In this document: positions 39,750 through 47,466 of the stretch, in pieces
Layout: every line of letters starts with the position of its first letter
Numbering within the stretch: the stretch's first letter is position 1
Source of the DNA: Oscillospiraceae bacterium
GTDB lineage: Bacteria; Bacillota; Clostridia; Oscillospirales; Oscillospiraceae
DNA: 64,000 bases
Direction of reading: 5' to 3'
Assembly: GCA_017550645.1 (NCBI GenBank)
Contig: JAFZOI010000016.1
Location: 186,001 to 250,000 of the forward strand
The notes under the pieces: generated by a model
The model's database searches: none
Told to the model about the DNA's origin: nothing
Seen by the model: only the letters and a program-made list of their open reading frames with translations
Translations under genes and position numbers: made by a program

Positions 39750-40421
39750 TCATGCGCTCCTTTCCCTTTTTTGCTTCTTTTCGAGCATGTTGACCGCGAG
39801 CAGGACGACGGCGGAGATGGCCAGATTGACCAGCACCCACCTGAAAGCGAGCGCGTCGTCGTTCGTGCGCCAGAGCTGGTAGACGGTCGTCGAGATCGTC
39901 GCGGTCCGGCCGGGGGTGTACCCGGCTATCATGCTGGTCGCGCCGTATTCGCCCAGCGCGCGGGCGAAGGCGAGCACCGTCCCCGCAAGTATGCCCTGAC
40001 GGCAGGCGGGCATGCGGATGCGCCAGAAGATGAAGGTGTTGCTCAGGCCGAGCGTGCGCCCGGAATAGGCGAGCGTCTCGTCGAAAGCTTCAAACGCGCC
40101 GCGCGACGTCCTGTACATGAGGGGGAAGATGACGACGGCCGTCGCGAAGATGGCCGACCACCACGTCATCGTCATTTTGACGCCGAAGGCGCTCAGAAAG
40201 AACGAGCCGACCGGGCGGCGCGGCCCGAGAAGGCACAGCAGAAGATAGCCCACGACCGTGGGCGGGAGCACCAGCGGTATCGTCAAAATGACGTCGAGGA
40301 CGCCCTTGACGAGGCGCGGCGCCTTGGAGATATAGTACGCGGCGAATATGCCGAGGAAAAACACTATGACGGCGCTTATCCCGGCGATGCGCAGCGAATT
40401 GAGAAGCGGGAACCAGTCCAT
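39750..40421 (-). CDS. modB: Molybdate ABC transporter permease ModB
   Basis: A 223-residue permease with about five or six membrane helices and the EAA coupling loop EYGATSMIAGYTPG preceded by VLAFARALG. IPLVLPPTVVGYLLL is a strong ModB signature. It lies between modA and modC in the expected order. Confidence 0.92.
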   Translation of the reverse strand: MDWFPLLNSLRIAGISAVIVFFLGIFAAYYISKAPRLVKGVLDVILTIPLVLPPTVVGYLLLCLLGPRRPVGSFFLSAFGVKMTMTWWSAIFATAVVIFPLMYRTSRGAFEAFDETLAYSGRTLGLSNTFIFWRIRMPACRQGILAGTVLAFARALGEYGATSMIAGYTPGRTATISTTVYQLWRTNDDALAFRWVLVNLAISAVVLLAVNMLEKKQKRERSA

Positions 40422-40445
40422 ATCGTCACCTGTCGCGGTCAGGAT

Positions 40446-40475
40446 GGGGCGGGCGGTGTGATGCCCGTCCGCCCC
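40446..40475 (-). other. Intercistronic stem-loop between modA and modB
   Basis: An 11-bp GC stem with one G-T pair (40446-40456 with 40465-40475) and an 8-nt loop, with no T tract. It probably stabilises the upstream modA transcript end, so that binding protein outnumbers permease. Confidence 0.55.
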
Positions 40476-40491
40476 CCTCCGGTCTTATCTG

Positions 40492-41328
40492 TCAGGAAAG
40501 CGGGCTGAAGCCCACGGACTCGAATACGGCGCTCGCCTCGGCGCCCTTGAGGTAGTCGAGGAAGGCCCTCGCGGCGGCCTCGTTCTTCGTCGTCTTGAGG
40601 ACGGCGGCGGGATAGATGACCTGTCCGCACATATCCTTCGTCGCCGTGTCGACGACGGTCAGCTTCGCGGAGAAGGCGTCGGTCGCGTAGATTATGCCGC
40701 AGGCGACGGCGGCCTCGGAGACCTGCGTCGTGACCTCCTTGACGTTGGAGCCGTAGGTGATGACGCCAGCGGCGGCGAGCTCCTCCTCGTTCAGCTCATA
40801 GTAGGCGAGGATCTTCTGCGTGTACTGCCCGACGGGGACGTCGGAATTGCCCATGGCGAGAAGGATCGAGCCGTCCTTGAGGCCGGCGACGAGGTCGTCA
40901 TAGGAATTTATGCCGGCGGGGTTGCCCTCGGGAACGGCGAGCGCGACCTTGTTCTCCAGCAGGTTGACCCTCGTCCCCTGCAGGACGAAGTCGAGCCCGT
41001 CGGGGTTGCCGCCCTCGGCGTCCTTGGAGGCGTCGAGCGCGTTCATCTGCTTGGGAGCGGCGGAGATGAACACGTCGCAGTCGGCGCCCTCGGCGATCTG
41101 GGTCTTGAGCGTGCCGGAGGAGTCGAAGTTGAAGACCAGCGTCACGTCCGGCGCGACGGCCTTGTACTTCTCGGCGATCTCGCTTAGCGTCTCGGTCATG
41201 GAAGCGGCGGCGAAGACGATCAGCTCGACGGGCTGCCCCGCCTGCTCCTCCTGCTTTTTCTGCGCGCAGCCCGCGAACAGGCAGAGCGTCAGGCACGCGA
41301 GCAGAACGAATGCGATGGTTTTTTTCAC
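40492..41328 (-). CDS. modA: Molybdate-binding lipoprotein ModA
   Basis: A 278-residue lipoprotein (lipobox LFAGC, Cys at about residue 21) of the ModA family: LIVFAAASMTETLSEIAEKY, FNFDSSGTLKTQIAEGADCDVFISA and GNSDVPVGQYTQKIL. It captures molybdate or tungstate outside the membrane. Start GTG 41328 has AGGAGG 6 bases upstream. It is preceded by a 200-base leader with a regulated terminator. Confidence 0.93.
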   Translation of the reverse strand: MKKTIAFVLLACLTLCLFAGCAQKKQEEQAGQPVELIVFAAASMTETLSEIAEKYKAVAPDVTLVFNFDSSGTLKTQIAEGADCDVFISAAPKQMNALDASKDAEGGNPDGLDFVLQGTRVNLLENKVALAVPEGNPAGINSYDDLVAGLKDGSILLAMGNSDVPVGQYTQKILAYYELNEEELAAAGVITYGSNVKEVTTQVSEAAVACGIIYATDAFSAKLTVVDTATKDMCGQVIYPAAVLKTTKNEAAARAFLDYLKGAEASAVFESVGFSPLS

Positions 41329-41344
41329 GGTATACCTCCTAAAT

Positions 41345-41370
41345 AAAAAATCCGTCTTCTTAAGACGGAT
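41345..41370 (-). terminator. Regulated terminator in the modA leader
   Basis: A perfect 9-bp stem with a 3-base loop (41350-41358 with 41362-41370), followed by six T residues (41350-41345). It lies 17 bases before the modA start codon, so readthrough is needed for expression. Confidence 0.85.
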
Positions 41371-41410
41371 AAAGAGGCGGCCGCGCGGCCATCACACCGT
41401 CGGCTTTCAT
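41360..41410 (-). CDS. Possible 16-residue leader peptide
   Basis: ATG at 41410 has an ideal AAAAGGAG site 6 bases upstream and opens a 16-codon frame (MKADGVMAARPPLYPS), whose TAA stop falls in the loop of the terminator. Ribosomes on it would cover the terminator's 5' arm. No regulatory codon run (for example repeated Cys or Arg) is obvious. It may be a real leader peptide or a chance frame within a riboswitch. Confidence 0.35.
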   Translation of the reverse strand: MKADGVMAARPPLYPS

Positions 41411-41534
41411 ATCCGTCTCCTTTTCAAAGAGGAAGGCCGCCCCGTTTTCAAAACGACCCTGAGCCGGGTATTCCCCGGACACGGTCCCGGCTCCATAGCT
41501 TCCGCCTTAGGAGAGGGGACTCGAAGACGCGACT

Positions 41535-41564
41535 ATTATATAAAAAGGCGGCGGCCTTTGTCAA
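41535..41564 (-). promoter_or_regulatory. Promoter of modA and the molybdenum operon
   Basis: Perfect TTGACA (41559-41564) and TATAAT (41535-41540) on the minus strand, 18 bases apart, just past the stop of the upstream membrane-protein gene. Confidence 0.82.
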
Positions 41565-41576
41565 GCCGCAGCGCGG

Positions 41577-42065
41577 TCATTCAAGCGGAGCTTCCGCCAG
41601 CGCCTCTTTTCTGTGGCGCAGATGTATGCCTATGTGCCCGACGCCGAGGATAACGCCCGCCGCGAGCAGGAAGATATCCCCGCCGTATACGGCTATCATC
41701 AGCACGGCGGCGACCGGGAGCGTCGCCCCCGGGACGGGAACGCCGAGCAGGCTCCCGTAAAAATCGCGCATGGTGCGCCCGCTGCGGAAGTAGCGGAGCC
41801 AGAATATCTCGTATAGTATCATCAGCACGAGCGCGCCGCCGAGCCACGCGAGCCACGGCTCGACCCCGCGCGGGTCGTGGTTTTTGAAGATGAGCGCGAG
41901 GCAGCTCACGAGCACCTCCCCCGCCCGCTCGAGGATAAGCAGGGCGCGGGGCTCGTTTTTCGCGCAGCAGTCGTAGCCCTCGGGCTTCATCCTCGTCCAG
42001 AGCCCGTTCGGAACGAACAGCATTATGAGGAAGACGAGCCCGACCCACGAAAATCCGAAACGCAT
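41577..42065 (-). CDS. Small multi-spanning membrane protein
   Basis: A 162-residue protein with about four hydrophobic segments, beginning MRFGFSWVGLVFLIMLFVPNGLW and ending in an HLRHRKEA tail. I do not recognise the family beyond small bacterial membrane proteins of unknown role. It lies between the molybdenum operon promoter and a DUF436 gene. Confidence 0.62.
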   Translation of the reverse strand: MRFGFSWVGLVFLIMLFVPNGLWTRMKPEGYDCCAKNEPRALLILERAGEVLVSCLALIFKNHDPRGVEPWLAWLGGALVLMILYEIFWLRYFRSGRTMRDFYGSLLGVPVPGATLPVAAVLMIAVYGGDIFLLAAGVILGVGHIGIHLRHRKEALAEAPLE

Positions 42066-42080
42066 GCGCCGGCCTCCCCG

Positions 42081-42626
42081 TTATTTGAGGCTGTCGTCGT
42101 AGACGGCGCGGCTGCCGCCGATGAATTTCGGGCGCGTCCTAGCCGCGGCGAGGTGGGCCTCCCCTATCGCGGTCAGCTTAAGGCGCACCGGCACGGCGAC
42201 CTTTTTAAGATGCATGCCGATGAGGGTGTCGCCTATGTCCAGCCCCGCGTCGGCGCGTATCTCCTCAAGCACGACGGGGTCTGAAAAACGCCTGTACGCC
42301 GTCGTGGCGAAGGAGCCGCCCGCCTTCGGCTGCGGCACGGCGTTGACGGGCTCCGCGCCGGGGACGGCCTCGCGCTCGACGACGACGGCGCGGTTTAAGT
42401 GCTCGCAGCACTGCGCGGCGAGATAGACCCCCCGCTCCGCGAGCGCGGCGGTAATGCCCTCGTAGACGGCCTCGGCGGCCTCGATGCTCGAATTCGTGCC
42501 GATGCGCTCGCCCACTATCTCGGACGACGAGCACCCGACTATGAGTATCTGACCCTTTTTAAGCCCCGCCTTGTCGCAGAGCTCGGACGCGGCCTCATAG
42601 GCCTGCTTTTTCTCGTTTTCAAACAT
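42081..42626 (-). CDS. TIGR01440/DUF436 family protein
   Basis: A 181-residue protein with the family's sequence blocks: QILIVGCSSSEIVGERIGTNSS, AAQCCEHLNRAVVVE and DIGDTLIGMHLKKVAVPVR. The family is widespread in Firmicutes and its function is unknown. The start is ATG 42626 with GAAAGGA upstream. Confidence 0.85.
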   Translation of the reverse strand: MFENEKKQAYEAASELCDKAGLKKGQILIVGCSSSEIVGERIGTNSSIEAAEAVYEGITAALAERGVYLAAQCCEHLNRAVVVEREAVPGAEPVNAVPQPKAGGSFATTAYRRFSDPVVLEEIRADAGLDIGDTLIGMHLKKVAVPVRLKLTAIGEAHLAAARTRPKFIGGSRAVYDDSLK

Positions 42627-42662
42627 GTCCTTTCCCTCTTTTCCGTCCCCGCACACCGCGGG

Positions 42663-43037
42663 TCATTCTTTGATTCCGAAATAAATCCAGCGTCCGTCTA
42701 TATCCTCGATGACGAACTCCCGGTTGTGGTAGTCCGTCTTGTGGAGCCTTTGGACGATATTGACGCCCTTGGCCTCATATTCGTCCTGCAGCGCCTGCTG
42801 ATCGCGGACGATGACGTAGGCGTCGCCGCCGTAGCCGTAGAGAACGCGGTTGGGGACGACCTCGCGGCCGTCGGACTGCGTGAGGATGAACTCGACGCCG
42901 TCGCGGTAGAGGCAGATGTGCTTCTCCCGCGCGTCGAGATAGTCGACCCGGCGAAAGCCGAGCTTTTCAACGTAATACTCCGCCGTGCGGCGGATGTCCG
43001 GCGTCGGAAAGACGCAATGGCTCGCAAACAGCTCCAT
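42663..43037 (-). CDS. VOC (glyoxalase/bleomycin resistance) family protein
   Basis: A 124-residue single vicinal-oxygen-chelate domain pair: CVFPTPDIRRTAEYYVEKLGFR at the start and NREFVIEDIDGRWIYFG at the end, with the usual His/Glu metal positions partly kept. Substrate unknown. It lies just downstream of mnmA. Confidence 0.8.
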   Translation of the reverse strand: MELFASHCVFPTPDIRRTAEYYVEKLGFRRVDYLDAREKHICLYRDGVEFILTQSDGREVVPNRVLYGYGGDAYVIVRDQQALQDEYEAKGVNIVQRLHKTDYHNREFVIEDIDGRWIYFGIKE

Positions 43038-43051
43038 GTCCCCGCCTCCGC

Positions 43052-44122
43052 TCAGTCGTATATGACTTCCGTAATGAACCCGCCGCCGACGAGGCGGTCT
43101 TCGTCGTCGTAGAATACAGCCGACTGCCCCGGCGCGGCGGAGCGCACGGGCTCGTCGAACGTCACGCGGAACTTCCCGCCGCCGATGGCCTCGATCTCCG
43201 CAGGCTTCGCCGCGTGGCTGTAGCGCACGACGGCGCGGCAGCGGAGCTTTTCTCCGGGCTCCGGCACGCTCATGAAGTTCATATCCGCGCACTCGACGGC
43301 GCGGCAGCGGAGCTCCTCCGCCATGCCGAGCACGACCTCGTTTTTCTCCGCGTCTATTTTCTTGACGTAGGCCGGGCGGCCGAGCGCGACGCCGAGACCC
43401 CTGCGCTGCCCGACGGTGTAATTGACGATGCCCTTGTGGCGGCCGAGGACGTTCCCCGCGCCGTCGACGAAGTCGCCCTCCGGCGGGAGCGCGACGCCCT
43501 CGCGGGCGGCTATGAAATCGGCGTATCCGCCGTCGGGGACGAAGCATATCTCCTGCGAATCGGGCTTCGCGGCGACCTTTATCCCCGCCTTTTCCGCTAT
43601 GGCGCGGACTTCGCTCTTTGAGTACCCCCCGAGCGGCATGAGCGTCCGCGAGAGCTGCTCCTGCGAGAGCCGGTAGAGCATGTACGTCTGGTCCTTCTCG
43701 GCGTGGAGCGCCCGCCTGACCGTATACCGGCCGTTATCGAGGCGCACGACGGAGGCGTAGTGCCCCGTCGCGACGCAGTCGGCGCCGAGCACGTTCGCGT
43801 GGTAGAGGAGGCGCTCCCACTTTATCTCGCGGTTGCAGATCACGCAGGGATTCGGCGTCAGCCCGCGCAGATACGCGCCGACGAAGGGCTCTATGACCTT
43901 CTCGTCGAACTCGGAGACGCAGTTAAATACGTGGAACGGTATGTCGAGCGAGCGCGCCGTCTCGCGCGCGTCGTCTATCTCGCAGCAGCGCCCGTCGCCG
44001 CCGTCGGAAGCGACCCACGTGCGGAGCGTCACGCCGACGACGTCGTACCCCTCCTGCTTGAGGAGATACGCCGCGACGGCGCTGTCGACCCCGCCGGACA
44101 TGCCGACTATGACCTTCTTCAT
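43052..44122 (-). CDS. mnmA: tRNA-specific 2-thiouridylase MnmA
   Basis: A 356-residue MnmA with the PP-loop VIVGMSGGVDSAVAAYLL, the first catalytic cysteine in TPNPCVICNREIKW, the SQEICFVPD second cysteine and the KGIVNYTVGQRRGLGVALG motif. It installs the 2-thio group on U34 of tRNAs for Lys, Glu and Gln. Start ATG 44122 has GGAGGTGA upstream. Confidence 0.95.
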   Translation of the reverse strand: MKKVIVGMSGGVDSAVAAYLLKQEGYDVVGVTLRTWVASDGGDGRCCEIDDARETARSLDIPFHVFNCVSEFDEKVIEPFVGAYLRGLTPNPCVICNREIKWERLLYHANVLGADCVATGHYASVVRLDNGRYTVRRALHAEKDQTYMLYRLSQEQLSRTLMPLGGYSKSEVRAIAEKAGIKVAAKPDSQEICFVPDGGYADFIAAREGVALPPEGDFVDGAGNVLGRHKGIVNYTVGQRRGLGVALGRPAYVKKIDAEKNEVVLGMAEELRCRAVECADMNFMSVPEPGEKLRCRAVVRYSHAAKPAEIEAIGGGKFRVTFDEPVRSAAPGQSAVFYDDEDRLVGGGFITEVIYD

Positions 44123-44126
44123 GCTC

Positions 44127-44441
44127 TCACCTCCGCCGCTTCGGCTCGGGAAGCTCCGCCCACACGGCCTCGACGAGCTCCCGCAGGAACTCCCTGTCGT
44201 CGACGTTGTCGACGAGGAGCATCTCCTTCGCGCCATCGTAGGGGAGCTCGAGCGGCGCGTCGGGCATCATGGCGCGGGCCGACTTCGCCGGCTTGACGAG
44301 GAAGCGGTCGTCGTACACGCCGCCGACTATCTTGCCGCGGCAGTAGACGATATACTCGCCCACCATCGCGCGGTAAGACGCGCCGTCGACTCCGGCGAGC
44401 TGCTCCATTATGAAATCAAGATATTCCCTGCTCGACGCCAT
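44127..44441 (-). CDS. TfoX/Sxy N-terminal domain protein
   Basis: A 104-residue single-domain TfoX-type protein (YRAMVGEYIVYCRGKIVGGVYDDRFLVKP). In proteobacteria TfoX regulates competence, but stand-alone Firmicute homologues have no known role. It sits 4 bases upstream of mnmA. Confidence 0.78.
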   Translation of the reverse strand: MASSREYLDFIMEQLAGVDGASYRAMVGEYIVYCRGKIVGGVYDDRFLVKPAKSARAMMPDAPLELPYDGAKEMLLVDNVDDREFLRELVEAVWAELPEPKRRR

Positions 44442-44454
44442 GCTTATCTTCCTT

Positions 44455-44793
44455 TTAGTTCATTTCGACCAGGACCGCTTCTTCCGGGGAGAAATAGTCG
44501 TCCGTGCTGCTGCTGACTCCCGCGGCTTTATATGCCTGCTCGAAAGATATCTCTTTAATGTTGCTCAGATATACGAAGGTCGTGTCCACGGCTGCGTTCG
44601 GCATCCTGCCGCTTATCTCGAGGCGGTATTTGTACGCGCGGCCCTCGCACGTCCACGTCCCGTCCGTCATCTCGCAGTACGTCCTCATATTCCCCTCGAC
44701 CGTGTTCTTCACGGCGGCTTTCTTCGCGCATCCCGCAAAAGACGCGGCCAGCAGGACGCACAGCAGTATCGATACGATCCTTTTCACGTTCAT
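44455..44793 (-). CDS. Small lipoprotein of unknown function
   Basis: A 112-residue protein with a clear lipoprotein signal (LLAASFAGC, Cys at about 22) and a short domain with two further cysteines (TYCEMTDGTWTCEG) that could pair outside the cell. Family not recognised. Confidence 0.66.
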   Translation of the reverse strand: MNVKRIVSILLCVLLAASFAGCAKKAAVKNTVEGNMRTYCEMTDGTWTCEGRAYKYRLEISGRMPNAAVDTTFVYLSNIKEISFEQAYKAAGVSSSTDDYFSPEEAVLVEMN

Positions 44794-44799
44794 ATCTCC

Positions 44800-45135
44800 T
44801 CAGGTCCCGGGCTGTTTTTTTCCTTTGTCCGCAGCTTGTTCCTTTTTCCGTATGTCCGCCGTATCCCGGACGGCGCGCGGGAGCCAGTCTGCGTGCGCGT
44901 AGTCGAGGGGGATGACGAGTTCTTGTATTTTGTCCTCTTTGCCCGGCCGCTTTACGTCCGCTGGCAGATAGTCGAGCCCGACCTCGCGCAGGCTCATGAC
45001 GCCGTCGTGCAGCCAGCCGACCGCCTGCCCGTCGCAGTACAGGCACCAGCAGCCGAACATCTTTTTCACGCTCACGTTCAGGCCCTTCAGATTGTCGAGC
45101 CACTCGCGGACTATGCTCTCTTCTTCAAGCGCCAT
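44800..45135 (-). CDS. TfoX-like small protein
   Basis: A 111-residue protein whose VKKMFGCWCLYCDGQAVGWL stretch matches the core of TfoX N-terminal domains. The C-terminus is a charged lysine-rich tail. It is a second, divergent TfoX-like gene within 1 kb of the one at 44127. Confidence 0.68.
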   Translation of the reverse strand: MALEEESIVREWLDNLKGLNVSVKKMFGCWCLYCDGQAVGWLHDGVMSLREVGLDYLPADVKRPGKEDKIQELVIPLDYAHADWLPRAVRDTADIRKKEQAADKGKKQPGT

Positions 45136-45157
45136 ACCGCCGCTCCTTTCCCTCCTT

Positions 45158-45176
45158 GGGACCGGTTCTTCCCCGG
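45158..45176. repeat. Short intergenic hairpin repeat
   Basis: GGGACCGGTTCTTCCCCGG in the spacer between the GNAT gene stop and the TfoX-like gene. Closest relative is 29157-29176. Confidence 0.5.
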
Positions 45177-45186
45177 CTCTCCCCGT

Positions 45187-45591
45187 TCACTTTCTAATAA
45201 ACGCGACGCATCCGATCTCATCCGAAGCGGTGAAGCCGACGGAACGATAAAAGGCTTTCGTCTTCTCGGTATCGTCCGTCAGCAGCTGCATTTGATAAAC
45301 GCCCTTGTACTTTTCCATGACGGCTTTCAGCAGCCTTGTGCCGACGCCCCGACGCTGGTATTCCGGCAGGACGACGATATCTTGAATAAATACGATCGTC
45401 TGCCCGTCCCCGACCGCGCGGATGATCCCCACCGGCGCATCGGCGTCATATGCCCCGAACACGCAAAGCGAATCCGCATACGCCTTCGGGAGGATATCCG
45501 CGCGCTCCGTATAGTTCGTCCAGCCGACGCTTTGATACAGACCGATTATTTCTTCAAGTCGAAAGGCTCGATATTCTTTGATCTCGATCAT
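45187..45591 (-). CDS. GNAT family N-acetyltransferase
   Basis: A 134-residue GNAT protein with FIQDIVVLPEYQRRGVGTRLLKAVM (partial citation), the textbook Q/RxxGxG/A acetyl-CoA motif, and KAFYRSVGF at the C-terminus. Start ATG 45591 has GGAGAG 8 bases upstream; an alternative GTG is three codons earlier. Substrate unknown. Confidence 0.85.
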   Translation of the reverse strand: MIEIKEYRAFRLEEIIGLYQSVGWTNYTERADILPKAYADSLCVFGAYDADAPVGIIRAVGDGQTIVFIQDIVVLPEYQRRGVGTRLLKAVMEKYKGVYQMQLLTDDTEKTKAFYRSVGFTASDEIGCVAFIRK

Positions 45592-45596
45592 ATCGT

Positions 45597-45950
45597 TCAC
45601 TCTCCGTCTTGGGGGCGGGCCTTATTGTCCGATACGGAAGCCGTCTGTTCGCCGCCTTGTTTGCGTTTCTCGACGGCGCTGTGCAGCTTGGCGCTGTTGA
45701 GAAATGCGTACGCCGCGACTTCCGTTACCTCTTCCGTGTCGCCGCACCACATGAGGTCCAGAAAGTCCATGAACTCGAAAAAATCGTCCAGCGGAACGCA
45801 GCCGTTTTCTTTCACGGAATCATAAAAACCGTCGATAAAATCCTTCAAAACGGCTTTTTCCTCCCCGTCGAGGGAATAGTCTCCCGCCCGGAATCTTTCG
45901 GGCAGGCAGGCGCAGTCCATGAGCCGCCCGTACTCTTTGCTTAAACGCAT
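45597..45950 (-). CDS. Hypothetical acidic protein
   Basis: A 117-residue acidic protein (MRLSKEYGRLMDCACL..., DDFFEFMDFLDLMWCGD) with no recognised domain or signal peptide. GAGAAG lies before the ATG. It is flanked by a GNAT gene and a CDP-alcohol phosphatidyltransferase gene. Confidence 0.58.
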   Translation of the reverse strand: MRLSKEYGRLMDCACLPERFRAGDYSLDGEEKAVLKDFIDGFYDSVKENGCVPLDDFFEFMDFLDLMWCGDTEEVTEVAAYAFLNSAKLHSAVEKRKQGGEQTASVSDNKARPQDGE

Positions 45951-45967
45951 GCTTCGCTTCTCCAATT

Positions 45968-46507
45968 TCAGTTTTCGCCCGTTTGGGGCGGTCCTTTTTC
46001 CCCGGCCTGATCGCTCTTCCACGCTCCCGTTCTGATAAGGTGCCCCTCCTGTATCGCCGCGAACGTCGCGACGGCGGCGGCGACCGACCCGCTGTATCTG
46101 ATATCGACGAGCGTCAGCGTCAGCGGAAGGATGAAGAGCACCATGCCCGTCACCTTGTTCATGACCGTATGCAGGACGACTATCTCCCTGCGCATCACGC
46201 AGCCGGAGATCACGTTGACTGCCTTGATAAGGGCGATAACGATTATCCAGACGATGAGCCATACCGGCATGTGAACGGCCGGGATGAGTTTTATCAGGCA
46301 CGCGGCGACCAAAGCGAGGTCGGCCGCGGTATCGAGCTTCGAGCCGAACGCGCCGGCGGTCTTCGTTTTACGCGCGACCGCCCCGTCTATCATGTCGCTG
46401 ACTCCGGCGGCGACATACAGGGCATAGAACGCCGGCGAAAACGCGGGAAAGAACAGCAGAGCGATACTGCAGGCGATACGGACGCCGGTTATGATATTTG
46501 CCGTCAC
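45968..46507 (-). CDS. CDP-alcohol phosphatidyltransferase
   Basis: A 179-residue membrane enzyme with the complete catalytic motif DMIDGAVARKTKTAGAFGSKLDTAAD, that is DX2DGX2ARX8GX3DX3D (partial citation). It moves a phosphatidyl or other CMP-linked group onto an alcohol to make a phospholipid. The start is GTG 46507, overlapping the VOC gene stop. The hairpin repeat at 45985 falls inside its last codons. Confidence 0.87.
   Translation of the reverse strand: MTANIITGVRIACSIALLFFPAFSPAFYALYVAAGVSDMIDGAVARKTKTAGAFGSKLDTAADLALVAACLIKLIPAVHMPVWLIVWIIVIALIKAVNVISGCVMRREIVVLHTVMNKVTGMVLFILPLTLTLVDIRYSGSVAAAVATFAAIQEGHLIRTGAWKSDQAGEKGPPQTGEN
45985..46005. repeat. Short hairpin repeat inside a coding 3' end
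   Basis: GGGG...CCCC hairpin with the GGGGCGGTCCTTTTTCCCCGG word, forming the last codons of the phosphatidyltransferase gene. Related to the spacer repeats at 45158 and 47395. Confidence 0.45.
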
Positions 46508-46866
46508 GCGGGAGTTCCCACTTCGATCAAGTTGCCGTCCGGGTCGTAAAACCTAACGACCCGCTGCCCCCAGCTGTGCGTCATGAGGCGGTTGACATAC
46601 TCGACGTCGGGATACAGCTTTTCGAGCTTCTCCGCGAAGGCCTCTATATCCGCCTCTTCGAAATACAGCTCGGTACCGTTATTCCTCGGCAATACGCTTT
46701 TCCCGATGAACTTTTCCCAGTATCCGGCCTCCTGCAGATACAGGCCGCCCGTCAGCTCCATATTGCCGCCGTTGTCGCGGACAAGTTCAGATCCGAACAG
46801 CTCATGATAAAACTTCAAAGCCGCATTGCAGTCCTTCACGACCAGAAGCGTTCCTTTGTATTTCAT
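46504..46866 (-). CDS. VOC (glyoxalase/bleomycin resistance) family protein
   Basis: A 120-residue VOC protein (DCNAALKFYHELFGSELVRD; YFEEADIEAFAEKLE; RVVRFYDPDGNLIEVG). The final HSWGQ...PDGNLIEVG keeps the usual metal-binding His and Glu. It may be a lyase, isomerase or antibiotic-binding protein. Confidence 0.82.
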   Translation of the reverse strand: MKYKGTLLVVKDCNAALKFYHELFGSELVRDNGGNMELTGGLYLQEAGYWEKFIGKSVLPRNNGTELYFEEADIEAFAEKLEKLYPDVEYVNRLMTHSWGQRVVRFYDPDGNLIEVGTPA

Positions 46867-46908
46867 CTTGATCCTCTCCTTAAACGGAACGTATCGACGA
46901 ATGAGGAT

Positions 46909-47370
46909 TCAGCGATCCAGCCATTCTTTCAGCCGGGAAAAGACTTCTTCCCTGTCCCCGGCGGGTATCGCCCCGCTCTTACGGAGCGCGTAATGATGGC
47001 CGAACTCGCCGTCGGTATAGACGTTCCCGCCCAGCGCGACGGGCTTATCGTATCTCGGCCTTACGTGGATATGAAGATGGGGCTCGGGCGCCGGCTCTTT
47101 ATGGAAGCTGTTCATCAGGCAGCTCCAATTGCACAGCGTCGCTCCCAAAACGGCCTTCAGACACGCCTCCACTTTGCGGATCAGCTCGCGGAGCTCGTCC
47201 CATTCGCCGTCCGTCAGCTCGGACAACGAACCGCAATGCCGCTTCAAGACCAGTATGCAGCGCCCGATATAGTCCTGTTCGTCGGCAAGGAAAACAGACC
47301 AGTATCTGCTTTCGTACAGCTGAAATTGTCTGTCTTTTTCGGACAGGCTGCACCAATCGCAATTATCCAT
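46909..47370 (-). CDS. HIT family protein
   Basis: A 153-residue histidine-triad protein with PEPHLHIHVRPRYD, the HxHxH catalytic triad, and an N-terminal CDWC pair as in some HIT zinc sites. HIT enzymes hydrolyse or transfer nucleoside phosphates. ATG 47370 is preferred over the GTG three codons earlier. Confidence 0.85.
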   Translation of the reverse strand: MDNCDWCSLSEKDRQFQLYESRYWSVFLADEQDYIGRCILVLKRHCGSLSELTDGEWDELRELIRKVEACLKAVLGATLCNWSCLMNSFHKEPAPEPHLHIHVRPRYDKPVALGGNVYTDGEFGHHYALRKSGAIPAGDREEVFSRLKEWLDR

Positions 47371-47394
47371 TCTATTCACCCATAAACGTCATTT

Positions 47395-47417
47395 GGGACG
47401 GTTTTTCCCGGGCAGAC
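47395..47417. repeat. Short intergenic repeat
   Basis: GGGACGGTTTTTCCC followed by GGGCAGAC, closely matching 29996-30019 read on the other strand. A CAGAC/GTCTG pairing lies next to it. Confidence 0.55.
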
Positions 47418-47466
47418 CGGTATCAGTCTGTTTACAAGCCCGCTTGATTTGCGGCGGCCTGTCATT

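Larger units (their letters stand above)
41345..41528 (-). ncRNA. Structured modA leader: candidate riboswitch
   Basis: The transcript from about 41528 runs through dense stems before modA: GAGCCGGG/CCCGGCTC (8 bp), CGTTT/AAACG and an AAGGC/GCCTT outer pairing. Its 3' part offers two exclusive helices: AGACGGATA (41418-41410) pairs perfectly with TATCCGTCT (41371-41363), and the latter otherwise forms the terminator arm. This is the layout of a transcription-attenuation riboswitch. Position before modA suggests a molybdenum-cofactor or tungsten-cofactor ligand, but I could not match the core to the known Moco consensus with confidence. Confidence 0.65.

Noticed and set aside
41500-41530. tRNA-like T-arm word (TTCGAGTCCCC on the minus strand)
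   Set aside because: No acceptor, D or anticodon stems fit around it. It lies at the 5' end of the modA leader just after the promoter.
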